35,488 nucleotides of DNA. It comes from CALFBG01 sp045110315 (GTDB taxonomy: Bacteria > Bacteroidota > Bacteroidia > Chitinophagales > Saprospiraceae). The notes beneath the pieces are model-generated. The model was not told where the DNA came from. It was given only the letters and a program-made list of their open reading frames with translations, and made no database searches. The stretch is taken from positions 1 to 35,488 of the forward strand of contig JBGCFY010000288.1 of the NCBI GenBank assembly GCA_045110315.1. The letters are read 5' to 3'. The position numbers and the translations under genes are program-made. Below, in pieces: positions 14,794 through 22,487 of the stretch; the stretch's first letter is position 1, and each line of letters starts with the position of its first letter.

Positions 14794-15840
14794 ATGAACT
14801 TTTCTAAAAATATATTCTTTTGGAGTTGCAGTTTTCTCTTTCTTTTAACCGCTTGTAAAAAAGATGCAGAAAAAGAAATCCGCTACGATCAAGGGATTCT
14901 CATCGCAAATCGCGGTCTGCAAAATAGTGGAGAAGGAAGTCTCAGTTACTACGACCCTGAAACCAGTGAAGTCAGCCAAAATATTTTTCAAAGTCAAAAC
15001 GAAGACAAAAAACTAGCGAATATTCAGTCCATGTACGTACAAGGTGGAAAGGTTTATATCGTGGAAATCCTTACGGGGAAAGTAAAAATCTTAGATCAAG
15101 AGACGCTTAGTCTAACTGCAGAAATCGAAGGTTTTGAACGACCACGCCATTTTATCAAAGTAGGCAATAATAAAGCTTACGTTAGTCAATGGGGCGCAGA
15201 CGGTTTTAGTGGAAGTATAAAAGTAGTTAACCTCTTAAATAATACCATCGTTAAAACAATTCCTTTGAATGGTCCAGAAGAAATGTTGGTTGTTGGCGCT
15301 ACTGTCTACGCTACAATTTCGGGTGGATTTGGGACGGATTATGACCTTGCAAAAATCTCTGTTTCCAACGATGCAGTAATTCAGACGATCACGGGAGTTG
15401 GCGAAAAACCTTTTCACATTAGCGCCGATAAGAATAATGCAATTTGGGTTTTGTGCAGTGGCTTTCAAAGCAATATGCCTGATGAGAATCGTTCAGGACA
15501 ACTAACTAAAATTGTTAATGATCAAATTGTACAATCTTTTGAATTGAGTTTTCAGTTTGGTCCGGGAAGCTTAATCATTAATAAAGCCAAGGATAAGTTA
15601 TATTATCGTAAAGATCAAAATATTTTTGCGCAGGATATTAGTAACACGACCTTAAACTTGGCGCCGTTTATCAGTCGAGATTTTATCAACTTAGGTATTA
15701 ATCCGAGTGATGATCAATTAATTGGATTAGATGCTGGAGGTCAATTTTCACCGGGAAAGGCATTTTTGCTAGACAAAAACGGAATCAGCCAGCATTCTTT
15801 TGACGTTGGTATTGTACCCATCAGTGTGTGGGCGGAATAA
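14794..15840 (+). CDS. YncE/DUF5074-like beta-propeller lipoprotein
   Basis: 348 residues. The signal sequence ends in the lipobox LTAC (lipidated Cys21) followed by KKDAEKE. The rest shows propeller blades with the YncE style: VQGGKVYIVE...GKVKILDQETLSLTAEIEGFERPRHFIKVGNNKAYVSQWG, GSIKVVNLLNNTIVKTIPLNGPEEMLVVGATVYAT, and GEKPFHISADKNNAIWVLCSG. Bacteroidota relatives include DUF5074 and the B12-binding surface lipoprotein BtuG, which sits beside a TonB receptor. No TonB-dependent receptor and no cobalamin riboswitch are seen here, so a B12 role is not supported. Ligand or protein binding at the outer membrane is the safe inference. It ends 21 bp from the convergent xseB, with no terminator visible between them. 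Confidence 0.85.
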   Translation: MNFSKNIFFWSCSFLFLLTACKKDAEKEIRYDQGILIANRGLQNSGEGSLSYYDPETSEVSQNIFQSQNEDKKLANIQSMYVQGGKVYIVEILTGKVKILDQETLSLTAEIEGFERPRHFIKVGNNKAYVSQWGADGFSGSIKVVNLLNNTIVKTIPLNGPEEMLVVGATVYATISGGFGTDYDLAKISVSNDAVIQTITGVGEKPFHISADKNNAIWVLCSGFQSNMPDENRSGQLTKIVNDQIVQSFELSFQFGPGSLIINKAKDKLYYRKDQNIFAQDISNTTLNLAPFISRDFINLGINPSDDQLIGLDAGGQFSPGKAFLLDKNGISQHSFDVGIVPISVWAE

Positions 15841-15861
15841 CTTACTAAAGGCAAGTTGACC

Positions 15862-16059
15862 CTACATTCCGTCGAGCAAAGTGCCCAATTCTTCTTCGGT
15901 GTTGCGTAACTTGGTTCGACAAAACTGAATGAGTTCATTCGCCTCTTTAACTTTCGAGGAAAGCGAATCCAAACTCAAATCATCCTCTTGTAATTGCTGT
16001 ACAATGAGTTGTAGTTCTTGCATCGAAGATTCGTAAGTATGTTTTACTTTTTTTGCCAT
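15862..16059 (-). CDS. xseB: Exodeoxyribonuclease VII small subunit
   Basis: 65 residues, the usual size. It shows the two-helix XseB pattern: YESSMQELQLIVQQLQEDDLSLDSL, then the KEANELIQFCRTKLRNTEEEL helix. XseB subunits bind XseA in an enzyme that degrades single-stranded DNA to oligonucleotides in repair. It follows xseA by 17 bp on the same strand, so the two are surely co-transcribed. Confidence 0.93.
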   Translation of the reverse strand: MAKKVKHTYESSMQELQLIVQQLQEDDLSLDSLSSKVKEANELIQFCRTKLRNTEEELGTLLDGM

Positions 16060-16076
16060 AAGAATATATTGAGGAA

Positions 16077-17312
16077 TTAAGTAGATTTTTTGACAATACT
16101 TTTCAGCGTTGCTTTTTCAAAATGTGTTGTAATTTCAGTGCCATCTGCTACCGTTTCGGGATTTTTGATAATGATTCCCTCTTGGGTCGTTAAGGAATAT
16201 CCTCGTTGTAAAGTAGCCTGCGGATCTAAAATTTTTAACTGTTTATCCAGCGCTGCTAATTGTTGTTGTTTAAGCTTCAAGAAATTACGAATCGAAGGCA
16301 TCAATTCCTTTTCTTTATAAGAAAGTTCTTGTCCTTTTTTACCCAATTGTCCTTGTGCTAATAACTGTATTTTTTGACTCATTGACCTTAAGTGAAAGGT
16401 TGCACCATTAATTTTTTCTGCAGCTAACTGGCCAATCAATTTTCCGTACTGCAAGAGTTCCGCTTCGTATTGCAGATTCCAATCTACCAGATAACTCGCA
16501 ACAGCAGTCGGCGTTTTCAAGCTCGTATGCGCTACTAAGTCCATCACGGTATCGTCTACGTCGTGACCAATTCCCGTCAAGACAGGCAGCTTCATATGAG
16601 CAACCATTTTACACAAATCAAAATCATCAAAAGCCATCAAGTCCAGTTTGGCTCCTCCTCCCCTAATGATCACGACAGCATCATAGTGCTCCGACATACC
16701 ATTAATCTTTTTTAATTGCAACAACATTTCTTCCGGTGCAAAAACACCTTGCACCGCAGCTGAAAATAGATTGAGCTTGAAATGAAAGCCCCATTCGTTT
16801 TGCTGCAATTGACTTTTGAAATCTTGGTAACCCGCCGCACGGTGAGAACTAATGACCGCGATATTTTGAAGTACCGGTGCTAGTCCCAACGCAGCATTTT
16901 TACCCAATAAATCGAGCGCGGATAATTGTTGAATGGTATCTCTCCGCTGTAGGGCTAATTTCCCTAAAGAATAAGAAAGATCAATTTCCTCGACAACCAG
17001 TTTCAAGCCGTAGCGTTCGTGAAAATCTACGCTAAACTTTGCTAAGATTGCCATTCCATCTTGCAGAATAGTTTCTAGCTCCTTTCCTAAATTTGCTCTT
17101 AAACTATAGTATTTTTTTTGCCAAATAATAGCCGCTGTACGAGCAATGATTTCTTCTCCCGTTTCCGATTTTTGAATAAGTTCAAGGTAGTAATTTCCTT
17201 TGGACAAATTAATCTGAGCAATCTCGCAACTGATCCAAATTGGATCAGCCAGATTGAGCATCAAGGTGCGGCGGATAAACTCATTTAATTCAAATAAGGA
17301 ATAGGATTTCAA
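16077..17312 (-). CDS. xseA: Exodeoxyribonuclease VII large subunit
   Basis: 411 residues. The N-terminal OB-fold domain binds DNA (about 1-100, LFELNEFIRRTLMLNLADPIW...NLSKGNYYLELIQK). The catalytic domain has the conserved VIIRGGGAKLDLMAFDDFDL segment and the GIGHDVDDTVMDLVAHTSLKTPTAVASYL motif, where the family consensus reads GHE; here Asp replaces that Glu. A helical, probably coiled-coil region (about 280-370) and a short C-terminal beta segment (LQRGYSLTTQEGIIIKN) follow. It catalyses bidirectional single-strand degradation together with XseB, whose gene follows directly. Confidence 0.95.
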   Translation of the reverse strand: MKSYSLFELNEFIRRTLMLNLADPIWISCEIAQINLSKGNYYLELIQKSETGEEIIARTAAIIWQKKYYSLRANLGKELETILQDGMAILAKFSVDFHERYGLKLVVEEIDLSYSLGKLALQRRDTIQQLSALDLLGKNAALGLAPVLQNIAVISSHRAAGYQDFKSQLQQNEWGFHFKLNLFSAAVQGVFAPEEMLLQLKKINGMSEHYDAVVIIRGGGAKLDLMAFDDFDLCKMVAHMKLPVLTGIGHDVDDTVMDLVAHTSLKTPTAVASYLVDWNLQYEAELLQYGKLIGQLAAEKINGATFHLRSMSQKIQLLAQGQLGKKGQELSYKEKELMPSIRNFLKLKQQQLAALDKQLKILDPQATLQRGYSLTTQEGIIIKNPETVADGTEITTHFEKATLKSIVKKST

Positions 17313-17410
17313 AATGGAAGATAAGGTTTAGTAAAATTCATTTAAAATAAAACTCATTGTTGCTCGTGAACGTCTTAAAGTGGGAAGTTATGTAAAATGA
17401 TTCGTAGACA

Positions 17411-17444
17411 AAAATGGGTTACTGAAACCAGTAACCCATTTTTT
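17411..17444 (-). terminator. Intrinsic terminator of sucC (bidirectional in form)
   Basis: An 11-bp perfect stem ATGGGTTACTG/CAGTAACCCAT (17414-17424 with 17429-17439, loop AAAC) is flanked by A on the left and T on the right, so it could act on both strands. It lies 22 nt past the sucC stop; no plus-strand gene needs it. Confidence 0.85.
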
Positions 17445-17465
17445 AATTTCTATATTAAGTAGATT

Positions 17466-18674
17466 TTATGCTTTTGCTAAAACCTTGGTCACTAAGTCCG
17501 CAGCTTCTTGCAATAAAGTTGCAGAATGTACTTCCAAACCAGATTCATCAATAATTGTTTTAGCGATATCAGCATTCGTTCCTTGCAACCGTACAATGAT
17601 TGGAACGTTGATATTGCCAAGGTTTTTGTAAGCGTCCACAACTCCTTGTGCCACTCGGTCACAACGTACGATACCACCAAAGATATTGATTAAAATCGCT
17701 TTAACCTTTTTGTCTTTCAAAATAATTCTAAATGCCTTCTCTACTCTTTCGGCGTTGGCCGTTCCTCCTACGTCTAGAAAGTTAGCAGGTTCTCCTCCCG
17801 ATAATTTGATGATATCCATTGTAGCCATCGCAAGTCCAGCACCGTTTACCATACAACCTACATTACCATCCAAGTTAACGTAGTTTAATTCGAAGGCCTT
17901 TGCTTCAACTTCCGTTGGATCTTCTTCGTCGGTATCTCTTAATTCTGCTAAATCCGGGTGACGGAATAATGCATTGTCATCTAATGCTACTTTACAATCT
18001 ACGGCCATGATACGATCATCACCTGTTTTGAGGCAAGGATTGATTTCAAACATAGAAGCATCAGAACCTACAAATGCTTTGTATAAAGAAGCGATAAATT
18101 TAGTCATTCCTTTAAATGCAACGCCACTTAAGCCTAAGTTGAAAGCAATCTTTCTCGTTTGAAAACCTTGCAAACCTAAAGTAGGATCAATATATTCTTT
18201 GTGTACTAATTCCGGTGTTTCTTCGGCAACGGTTTCAATGTCCATCCCACCTTCGGTGGAATATACGATTACGTTACGCTTCGTTTCTCGATCCATAAGA
18301 ACCGATACATAATATTCTTTACAAGCATCGAAGTCAGGAGCATAGACATCTTCTGCGACAATTATTTTACGAACTAATTTTCCAGGACCATCAACACCAC
18401 CTGGTGTTTGTGGCGTTTTAAGCATCATTCCCAAGATATTTCCTGCATTTTCTTCTACTTCAGCTCTTGTCTTTGACAATTTTACTCCGCCTCCTTTTCC
18501 TCGACCACCGGCATGAATCTGAGCTTTGACAACCGCCATTTCAGTTCCCGTATCCGCCTGTAATTTGTCAAAAGCAGCGAGTGCTTCTTCAACGGTATGA
18601 GCAAGGATACCTTCTTGAATGGCTACACCGTAGCTTTTTAATAATGCTTTACCTTGATATTCATGTAAATTCAT
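17466..18674 (-). CDS. sucC: Succinate-CoA ligase (ADP-forming) beta subunit
   Basis: 402 residues, close to the family length of about 390-400. It joins succinate and CoA with nucleotide turnover in the TCA cycle, together with SucD. The N-terminus MNLHEYQGKALLKSYGV is diagnostic, followed by the ATP-grasp domain (VVKAQIHAGGRGKGGGVKL, FEINPCLKTGD, DCKVALDDNALFRHPDLAELRD). The C-terminal CoA-ligase domain has NGAGLAMATMDIIKLSGGEPANFLDVGG and ILINIFGGIVRCDRVAQGV. sucD is not adjacent; in Bacteroidota the two are often separated. It has its own promoter and terminator. Confidence 0.97.
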   Translation of the reverse strand: MNLHEYQGKALLKSYGVAIQEGILAHTVEEALAAFDKLQADTGTEMAVVKAQIHAGGRGKGGGVKLSKTRAEVEENAGNILGMMLKTPQTPGGVDGPGKLVRKIIVAEDVYAPDFDACKEYYVSVLMDRETKRNVIVYSTEGGMDIETVAEETPELVHKEYIDPTLGLQGFQTRKIAFNLGLSGVAFKGMTKFIASLYKAFVGSDASMFEINPCLKTGDDRIMAVDCKVALDDNALFRHPDLAELRDTDEEDPTEVEAKAFELNYVNLDGNVGCMVNGAGLAMATMDIIKLSGGEPANFLDVGGTANAERVEKAFRIILKDKKVKAILINIFGGIVRCDRVAQGVVDAYKNLGNINVPIIVRLQGTNADIAKTIIDESGLEVHSATLLQEAADLVTKVLAKA

Positions 18675-18790
18675 AATGTATTAATTTCTTCGCTGGTTGT
18701 TGGCTTTAGAATTTGAAGTTATTTAAAAACCTACTTATCTAAATAATTTGATTGCCAAATATGATTAAAACTTATTATTCAAATTTGCCA

Positions 18791-18820
18791 CAAAAATAAG
18801 GTTTTTTTAGTTGAAAACAA
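18791..18820 (-). promoter_or_regulatory. Promoter of sucC
   Basis: On the minus strand TTG (18818-18820), 19 nt, TATTTTTG (18791-18798) match the Bacteroidota consensus and spacing. The leader to the sucC ATG would be about 110 nt. Confidence 0.65.
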
Positions 18821-18908
18821 AAGTGCAGGTCGATTGATTAGGTGGGAAAGTACTTATTTTGTTTCGCCCACACATTTTTTTTATACTTTCTATTTCAAAA
18901 ATCAAAAA

Positions 18909-18943
18909 ATGCCTTAACGGAACGTAAAGTCCAGTTAAGGCAT
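18909..18943 (-). terminator. Terminator of the tailed lipoprotein gene
   Basis: A perfect 10-bp stem ATGCCTTAAC/GTTAAGGCAT (18909-18918 with 18934-18943) is followed on the minus strand by TTTTT. It is 27 nt past the stop. The same stem arm, with similar A-rich flank, occurs in the terminator at 20626. Confidence 0.85.
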
Positions 18944-18970
18944 TAAGCAAGCTGTTACTGAATTAGCTGT

Positions 18971-19801
18971 TTAAAAAGGAAGCCACTCTGCAATCTTTCC
19001 AACGAGTCCTGTAGAGGCAACTGCTCCTGTTCCTACCGCGGCCATGCCCGTAGCTTTCCAGCTAAACTCATTAGTGGTCGTTGAAATAATCGCTCCACTT
19101 GCTGCACCAACGATCGCGCCAGCTGCATCTAGTGCGACCCAAGGTGCTGCACGAGACACTGAAGCATTAGGATTATCCAGCCACCAATCTACCGAAGAAA
19201 GGCTAATGGATAAGACGATTAAGGAAAATCTACCGTAATCATCACATTTTTTGTATCCTTGAGCAACCCAGCTAGCTTTCAGGGCTACTAATTTTTCTTT
19301 GAAAGTTTCCGCATCAATGATATCGTTACGATTGTCTAGTGCTAAATCTAAAATATCATCAATCACTCCTTCTTCAAAATCGTCAATTATGTCATAATCC
19401 GTATTGAGTTTTTCAATGACTTGATATATATCGTGATTAGGTAAAACGTCCGTTTCCACGTAAATTCGGTCATAGGCAACGTATTGTGCAACTAACTCTT
19501 TTGACACTTCTATCTCTTCCTTCAGGAGCACCGTATTGGTAGCGTTCAATCCCATCGCGTCGACATGATCTTGGTTAAACTTTTTGATGTACTCAATTTT
19601 CTCTTGGTAGGTAAAATCTCCCTCGCCTTGCTTGAAGTTATCATTAGCATTCGTCAAAAGATCATTATGCCAATTCCCAAAATGGTTGTAAGTATTCTCA
19701 GAAAGTATGGGACAGATAAGTACTGGTTTGGCTCTTTGCTTACAAGCATTCATCAATAATAAACACAAGCAACTCGTTACGATAAGTTTTAATCTTTTCA
19801 T
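18971..19801 (-). CDS. Unknown lipoprotein with glycine/alanine-rich hydrophobic C-terminus
   Basis: 276 residues; not recognised as a known family. The signal sequence ends in a lipobox (LMNAC, Cys20, then KQR). Residues 30-195 are acidic and mainly helical, with several Asn/Asp-rich stretches. From about residue 215 the composition changes sharply to small hydrophobic residues with GxxxG-like spacing (AAGAIVGAASGAI and GMAAVGTGAVASTGLVG), ending in AEWLPF. Such a tail can form membrane-inserting helices as in bacteriocin-like or glycine-zipper proteins; this is a resemblance only. It stands alone between sucC and a 916-bp gap and has its own terminator. Composition of the first 210 residues is not unusual for the neighbourhood. 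Confidence 0.8.
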   Translation of the reverse strand: MKRLKLIVTSCLCLLLMNACKQRAKPVLICPILSENTYNHFGNWHNDLLTNANDNFKQGEGDFTYQEKIEYIKKFNQDHVDAMGLNATNTVLLKEEIEVSKELVAQYVAYDRIYVETDVLPNHDIYQVIEKLNTDYDIIDDFEEGVIDDILDLALDNRNDIIDAETFKEKLVALKASWVAQGYKKCDDYGRFSLIVLSISLSSVDWWLDNPNASVSRAAPWVALDAAGAIVGAASGAIISTTTNEFSWKATGMAAVGTGAVASTGLVGKIAEWLPF

Positions 19802-20717
19802 GATTAATGATTTTTAATTGATCCCTCATTTATTTTATAGTCCTTATTCTTTTACGCACAGCAAGGCCTTAACTCGATACGGAACGCAGTAGTATAATTG
19901 CTAGGTAGCTTCGGGAATGCCTACCGATATTAAAGAAAAATAAATAGAAAAAAGTAGCGAAAACACTTGCTAGCTAGTGTTTTCCCACGAGATTGTTTAC
20001 TTCCGCTCAGGGTACTTTTCCCCGAGAGACGAGGAGGTTCTCAAACTTGAGTACTTCACTACGTACTCCCTAATCGTTTTTTAAACTTAAGCATTAAGTT
20101 ATTAGATTTTTTTCAAATTATTTACAACATAAAACAAGGTATATACTTAACCAAAAGAAGATATATTATTTTTTTAACCCAACCGGAGATAAAAATTTAA
20201 TCAAGTCGCATTACGAAAATGACAATTACATCTTCGTTGTTCCTTTATTCAAATCATCCATTTTGGCAAAAAAACCAATTTTCCATTTCTTCTCCTTTGC
20301 ATAAAGCACAAGTCAAAAAGCACATTTTAAACACGAATTATGAATAAACAGTGGCTTTTGCGGGCTGCTGCTGCAAATAAGTAAGTGTAAATATAAATTT
20401 TATTGGAATTGAATCTAAAAACTGATTTGTGCAATCAGGATTGTCATTTAAAGGTATGACGATAAAATCAGTTAAAGATCCTGTTTAGATTTTAAGACAT
20501 ACGTAAGATATGTTATTTAAAATAAAAATACAAGAACTAAACCGATTAAAATAAAATTATTTTTTTTATAAACAATTAAAATACAAATTCCTTAATCTTA
20601 TTCACCACGCTTTATTTCAAAAAAAATGCCTTAACCTGAATACTCAGATTAAGACATTCCGTAAAACATAAAAAGTAATTTTCAGCAATAGACTTTATGA
20701 TTTTTTTATGCTAAAGT
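19802..20717. other. 916-bp gap with hairpins and a doubtful short ORF pair
   Basis: No gene is clearly supported. Seen: a perfect AAAACACT/AGTGTTTT hairpin (19960-19983) and a GAGTAC/GTACTC hairpin (20049-20068). A 42-residue ORF (20219-20347, starting MTITSSLFLYSNHPF) overlaps by 8 nt a 14-residue ORF (20340-20384, MNKQWLLRAAAANK). The overlap would allow coupling, but neither has a recognisable homologue or ribosome binding site. The right end holds the terminator of the next gene (20626). The segment 20400-20610 is very AT-rich. Confidence 0.5.
20626..20657 (-). terminator. Terminator of the first metalloprotease gene
   Basis: The stem 20626-20639 pairs with 20644-20657 over 14 positions with two G-U pairs, and on the minus strand runs into a row of eight T residues (20618-20625). 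It lies about 60 nt past the stop codon. Confidence 0.75.
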
Positions 20718-22268
20718 TTAATGAATTAGTATTTTCTCTACAATTTTTCCTTCAGCATTTTCAATACTCAATAAGTACATACCTGCGGCTAAATCTCCTA
20801 CCGAAAGCGTAACAGTTTGTGTCCCCGTAGCTAATTGACGGGGCTGAGTTTGTAAGCGTTGTCCAGACAAACTAAATATTTTAAAATCAACTTGCATACT
20901 TTTCGATAGTGATAATTCTACGTTAATCACGGTTCCTTGAGGAATAGTATTCGGATAAACTCGAACGGCATTTACGCCTTCTAAATCGTTAGCAGATAAA
21001 ACCTGAGCAGCTTTGAAATTTCCTGCATCCATCATCGTAGTACAAAAAGAAAAGTTATTAAATGGTCGTACACGCCAATAATAAGTTATACCATTGACTA
21101 AATTATTTACGGTAATCGCACTTTCCCCGACAACTTCATCTACCAGTAAAAAACCAAAATTTGGCACCTGGCTAATTTGTACAACGTAATGCGTCGCACC
21201 AGGAATTGACTCCCAATCTAGTTGTGCCGCATCATATTGTACAGAAGCACCTAGCGCAGGTGAGACGACCGTTAAAGGTGTATTGCTCACCAGTGGTTTA
21301 GGGCTTTCATGATTAAGGTAATCTGCTTTTTCATCTACGAGATTCGCACGCATGGCACTAATTTGCTCGTCCGAAAATCGACTAGAACAAACGTCAAAAG
21401 CGTAAGACATAAATAAGCTTCCATCCGATTTAAACGTTACGCCGTTAGGATCTATTTGATTAGTTGGACTTTGGTTATTACCATCACAATTCCAACGAAA
21501 TGCTAAATAATCTGGTGGCGTATCACAAAAACCATCCGCTGCAATGCTGCAGTTACTACCATCTACTAATTCGACCAAAGCCGTATCAATAATCAAGGTA
21601 TCAACAATCAAAGTATCTTGAAAGTAAGTATAGTCGTATAAAACCTGCGTGGGAGCAGGCTCAAAATAGTTAGCCGGTTCGCTGCCATCGTAGCTAATAC
21701 CTCCTTCCCAGCCTAGAAATGGATGTGGTAAGGTTAGGTTGTGACCAATTTCGTGTGCCCAAGTATGATCTCCTTCTCCGATACATCCTTCCGCCAAACA
21801 AACTCCTGCGTAAGGTAGGTTATACCCACAATTGCCCGCCGCAAAGTCTACGATATAACAATTAATGGTTTGTGCTACGTTATTTGTAAACATCATTTCA
21901 GCACCTTCGAGTACCGTTGTGTGGTTATTGTATGCACCGCTTGGTAAATACCGAAATTCGCCTTCCACAAAAAACTGAATTTTACTCTCCGCAAAATCTT
22001 CGTTTAGCTGACAGATTGCGTCCATTACCCGAGGTAGTGGAAAATAACCCGCTCCATCATCCGAACCAACAATGTGCATTGTAAGCGGAACGAATAGCGT
22101 ATCTGAACCGCTTCGATATTTTAGCTGTTGTGGTTGCTGTTGGTATCTTTTTAGCCAATCGGATTTCCCGTGCAAGGTACCGCAAGGGTGAAAATCTTCT
22201 TTGGTCTGCGCATCCAAAACGTAAGCACCGAGAAATAATAAAGTCAATAAAAGGTAGGTTTTTTTCAT
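20718..22268 (-). CDS. T9SS-exported zinc metalloprotease (M43/metzincin-like)
   Basis: 516 residues from the ATG at 22266-22268, which starts a good signal peptide (MKKTYLLLTLLFLGAYVLDAQ); the frame is open upstream to 22445, but that extension has no export signal. The catalytic motif HEIGHNLTLPH (residues 172-182) supplies three zinc histidines and the Glu173 base. MSYAFDVCS is the likely Met-turn. Cysteine-rich segments (CGYNLPYAGVCLAEGC, CSIAADGFCDTP) resemble the pappalysin (M43) type. A fibronectin III-like domain (about 350-430, LDWESIPGATHYVVQIS...YYWRVRPFN) precedes the T9SS type A sorting domain (VYPNTIPQG...FSLSGQRL...LAAGMYLLSIENAEGKIVEKILIH). Extracellular proteolysis is predicted. 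The downstream-facing neighbour at 22488 is a paralogue. Confidence 0.9.
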   Translation of the reverse strand: MKKTYLLLTLLFLGAYVLDAQTKEDFHPCGTLHGKSDWLKRYQQQPQQLKYRSGSDTLFVPLTMHIVGSDDGAGYFPLPRVMDAICQLNEDFAESKIQFFVEGEFRYLPSGAYNNHTTVLEGAEMMFTNNVAQTINCYIVDFAAGNCGYNLPYAGVCLAEGCIGEGDHTWAHEIGHNLTLPHPFLGWEGGISYDGSEPANYFEPAPTQVLYDYTYFQDTLIVDTLIIDTALVELVDGSNCSIAADGFCDTPPDYLAFRWNCDGNNQSPTNQIDPNGVTFKSDGSLFMSYAFDVCSSRFSDEQISAMRANLVDEKADYLNHESPKPLVSNTPLTVVSPALGASVQYDAAQLDWESIPGATHYVVQISQVPNFGFLLVDEVVGESAITVNNLVNGITYYWRVRPFNNFSFCTTMMDAGNFKAAQVLSANDLEGVNAVRVYPNTIPQGTVINVELSLSKSMQVDFKIFSLSGQRLQTQPRQLATGTQTVTLSVGDLAAGMYLLSIENAEGKIVEKILIH

Positions 22269-22423
22269 ATTGATGAGTTTTATGAGCGATTTGCTTTTAA
22301 ACACAGATTTTAATACACTCAAAATAGCATATCGAAATCCATTACGTTGAAGTTGCTTAAATGAATAACAAGTTAACAAATTATCATGATTAAAATAATG
22401 CAATGATAGGATTACAAAAAAGC

Positions 22424-22467
22424 AAAATGCCCAATAAATAATCAATCAAATTATCATTGGGCATTTT
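22424..22467 (-). terminator. Terminator behind the second metalloprotease gene
   Basis: A perfect 12-bp stem AAAATGCCCAAT/ATTGGGCATTTT (22424-22435 with 22456-22467) with a 20-nt loop lies 20 nt past the stop at 22488. On the minus strand the stem ends in TTTT, so the T-tract is short. Confidence 0.7.
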
Positions 22468-22487
22468 TATTTTTAATCGCACAAGGA

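Noticed and set aside
22269..22445. 59-codon N-terminal extension of the first metalloprotease
   Set aside because: The frame is open, but it overlaps the terminator of the upstream gene, and the internal ATG at 22268 begins an ideal signal peptide.
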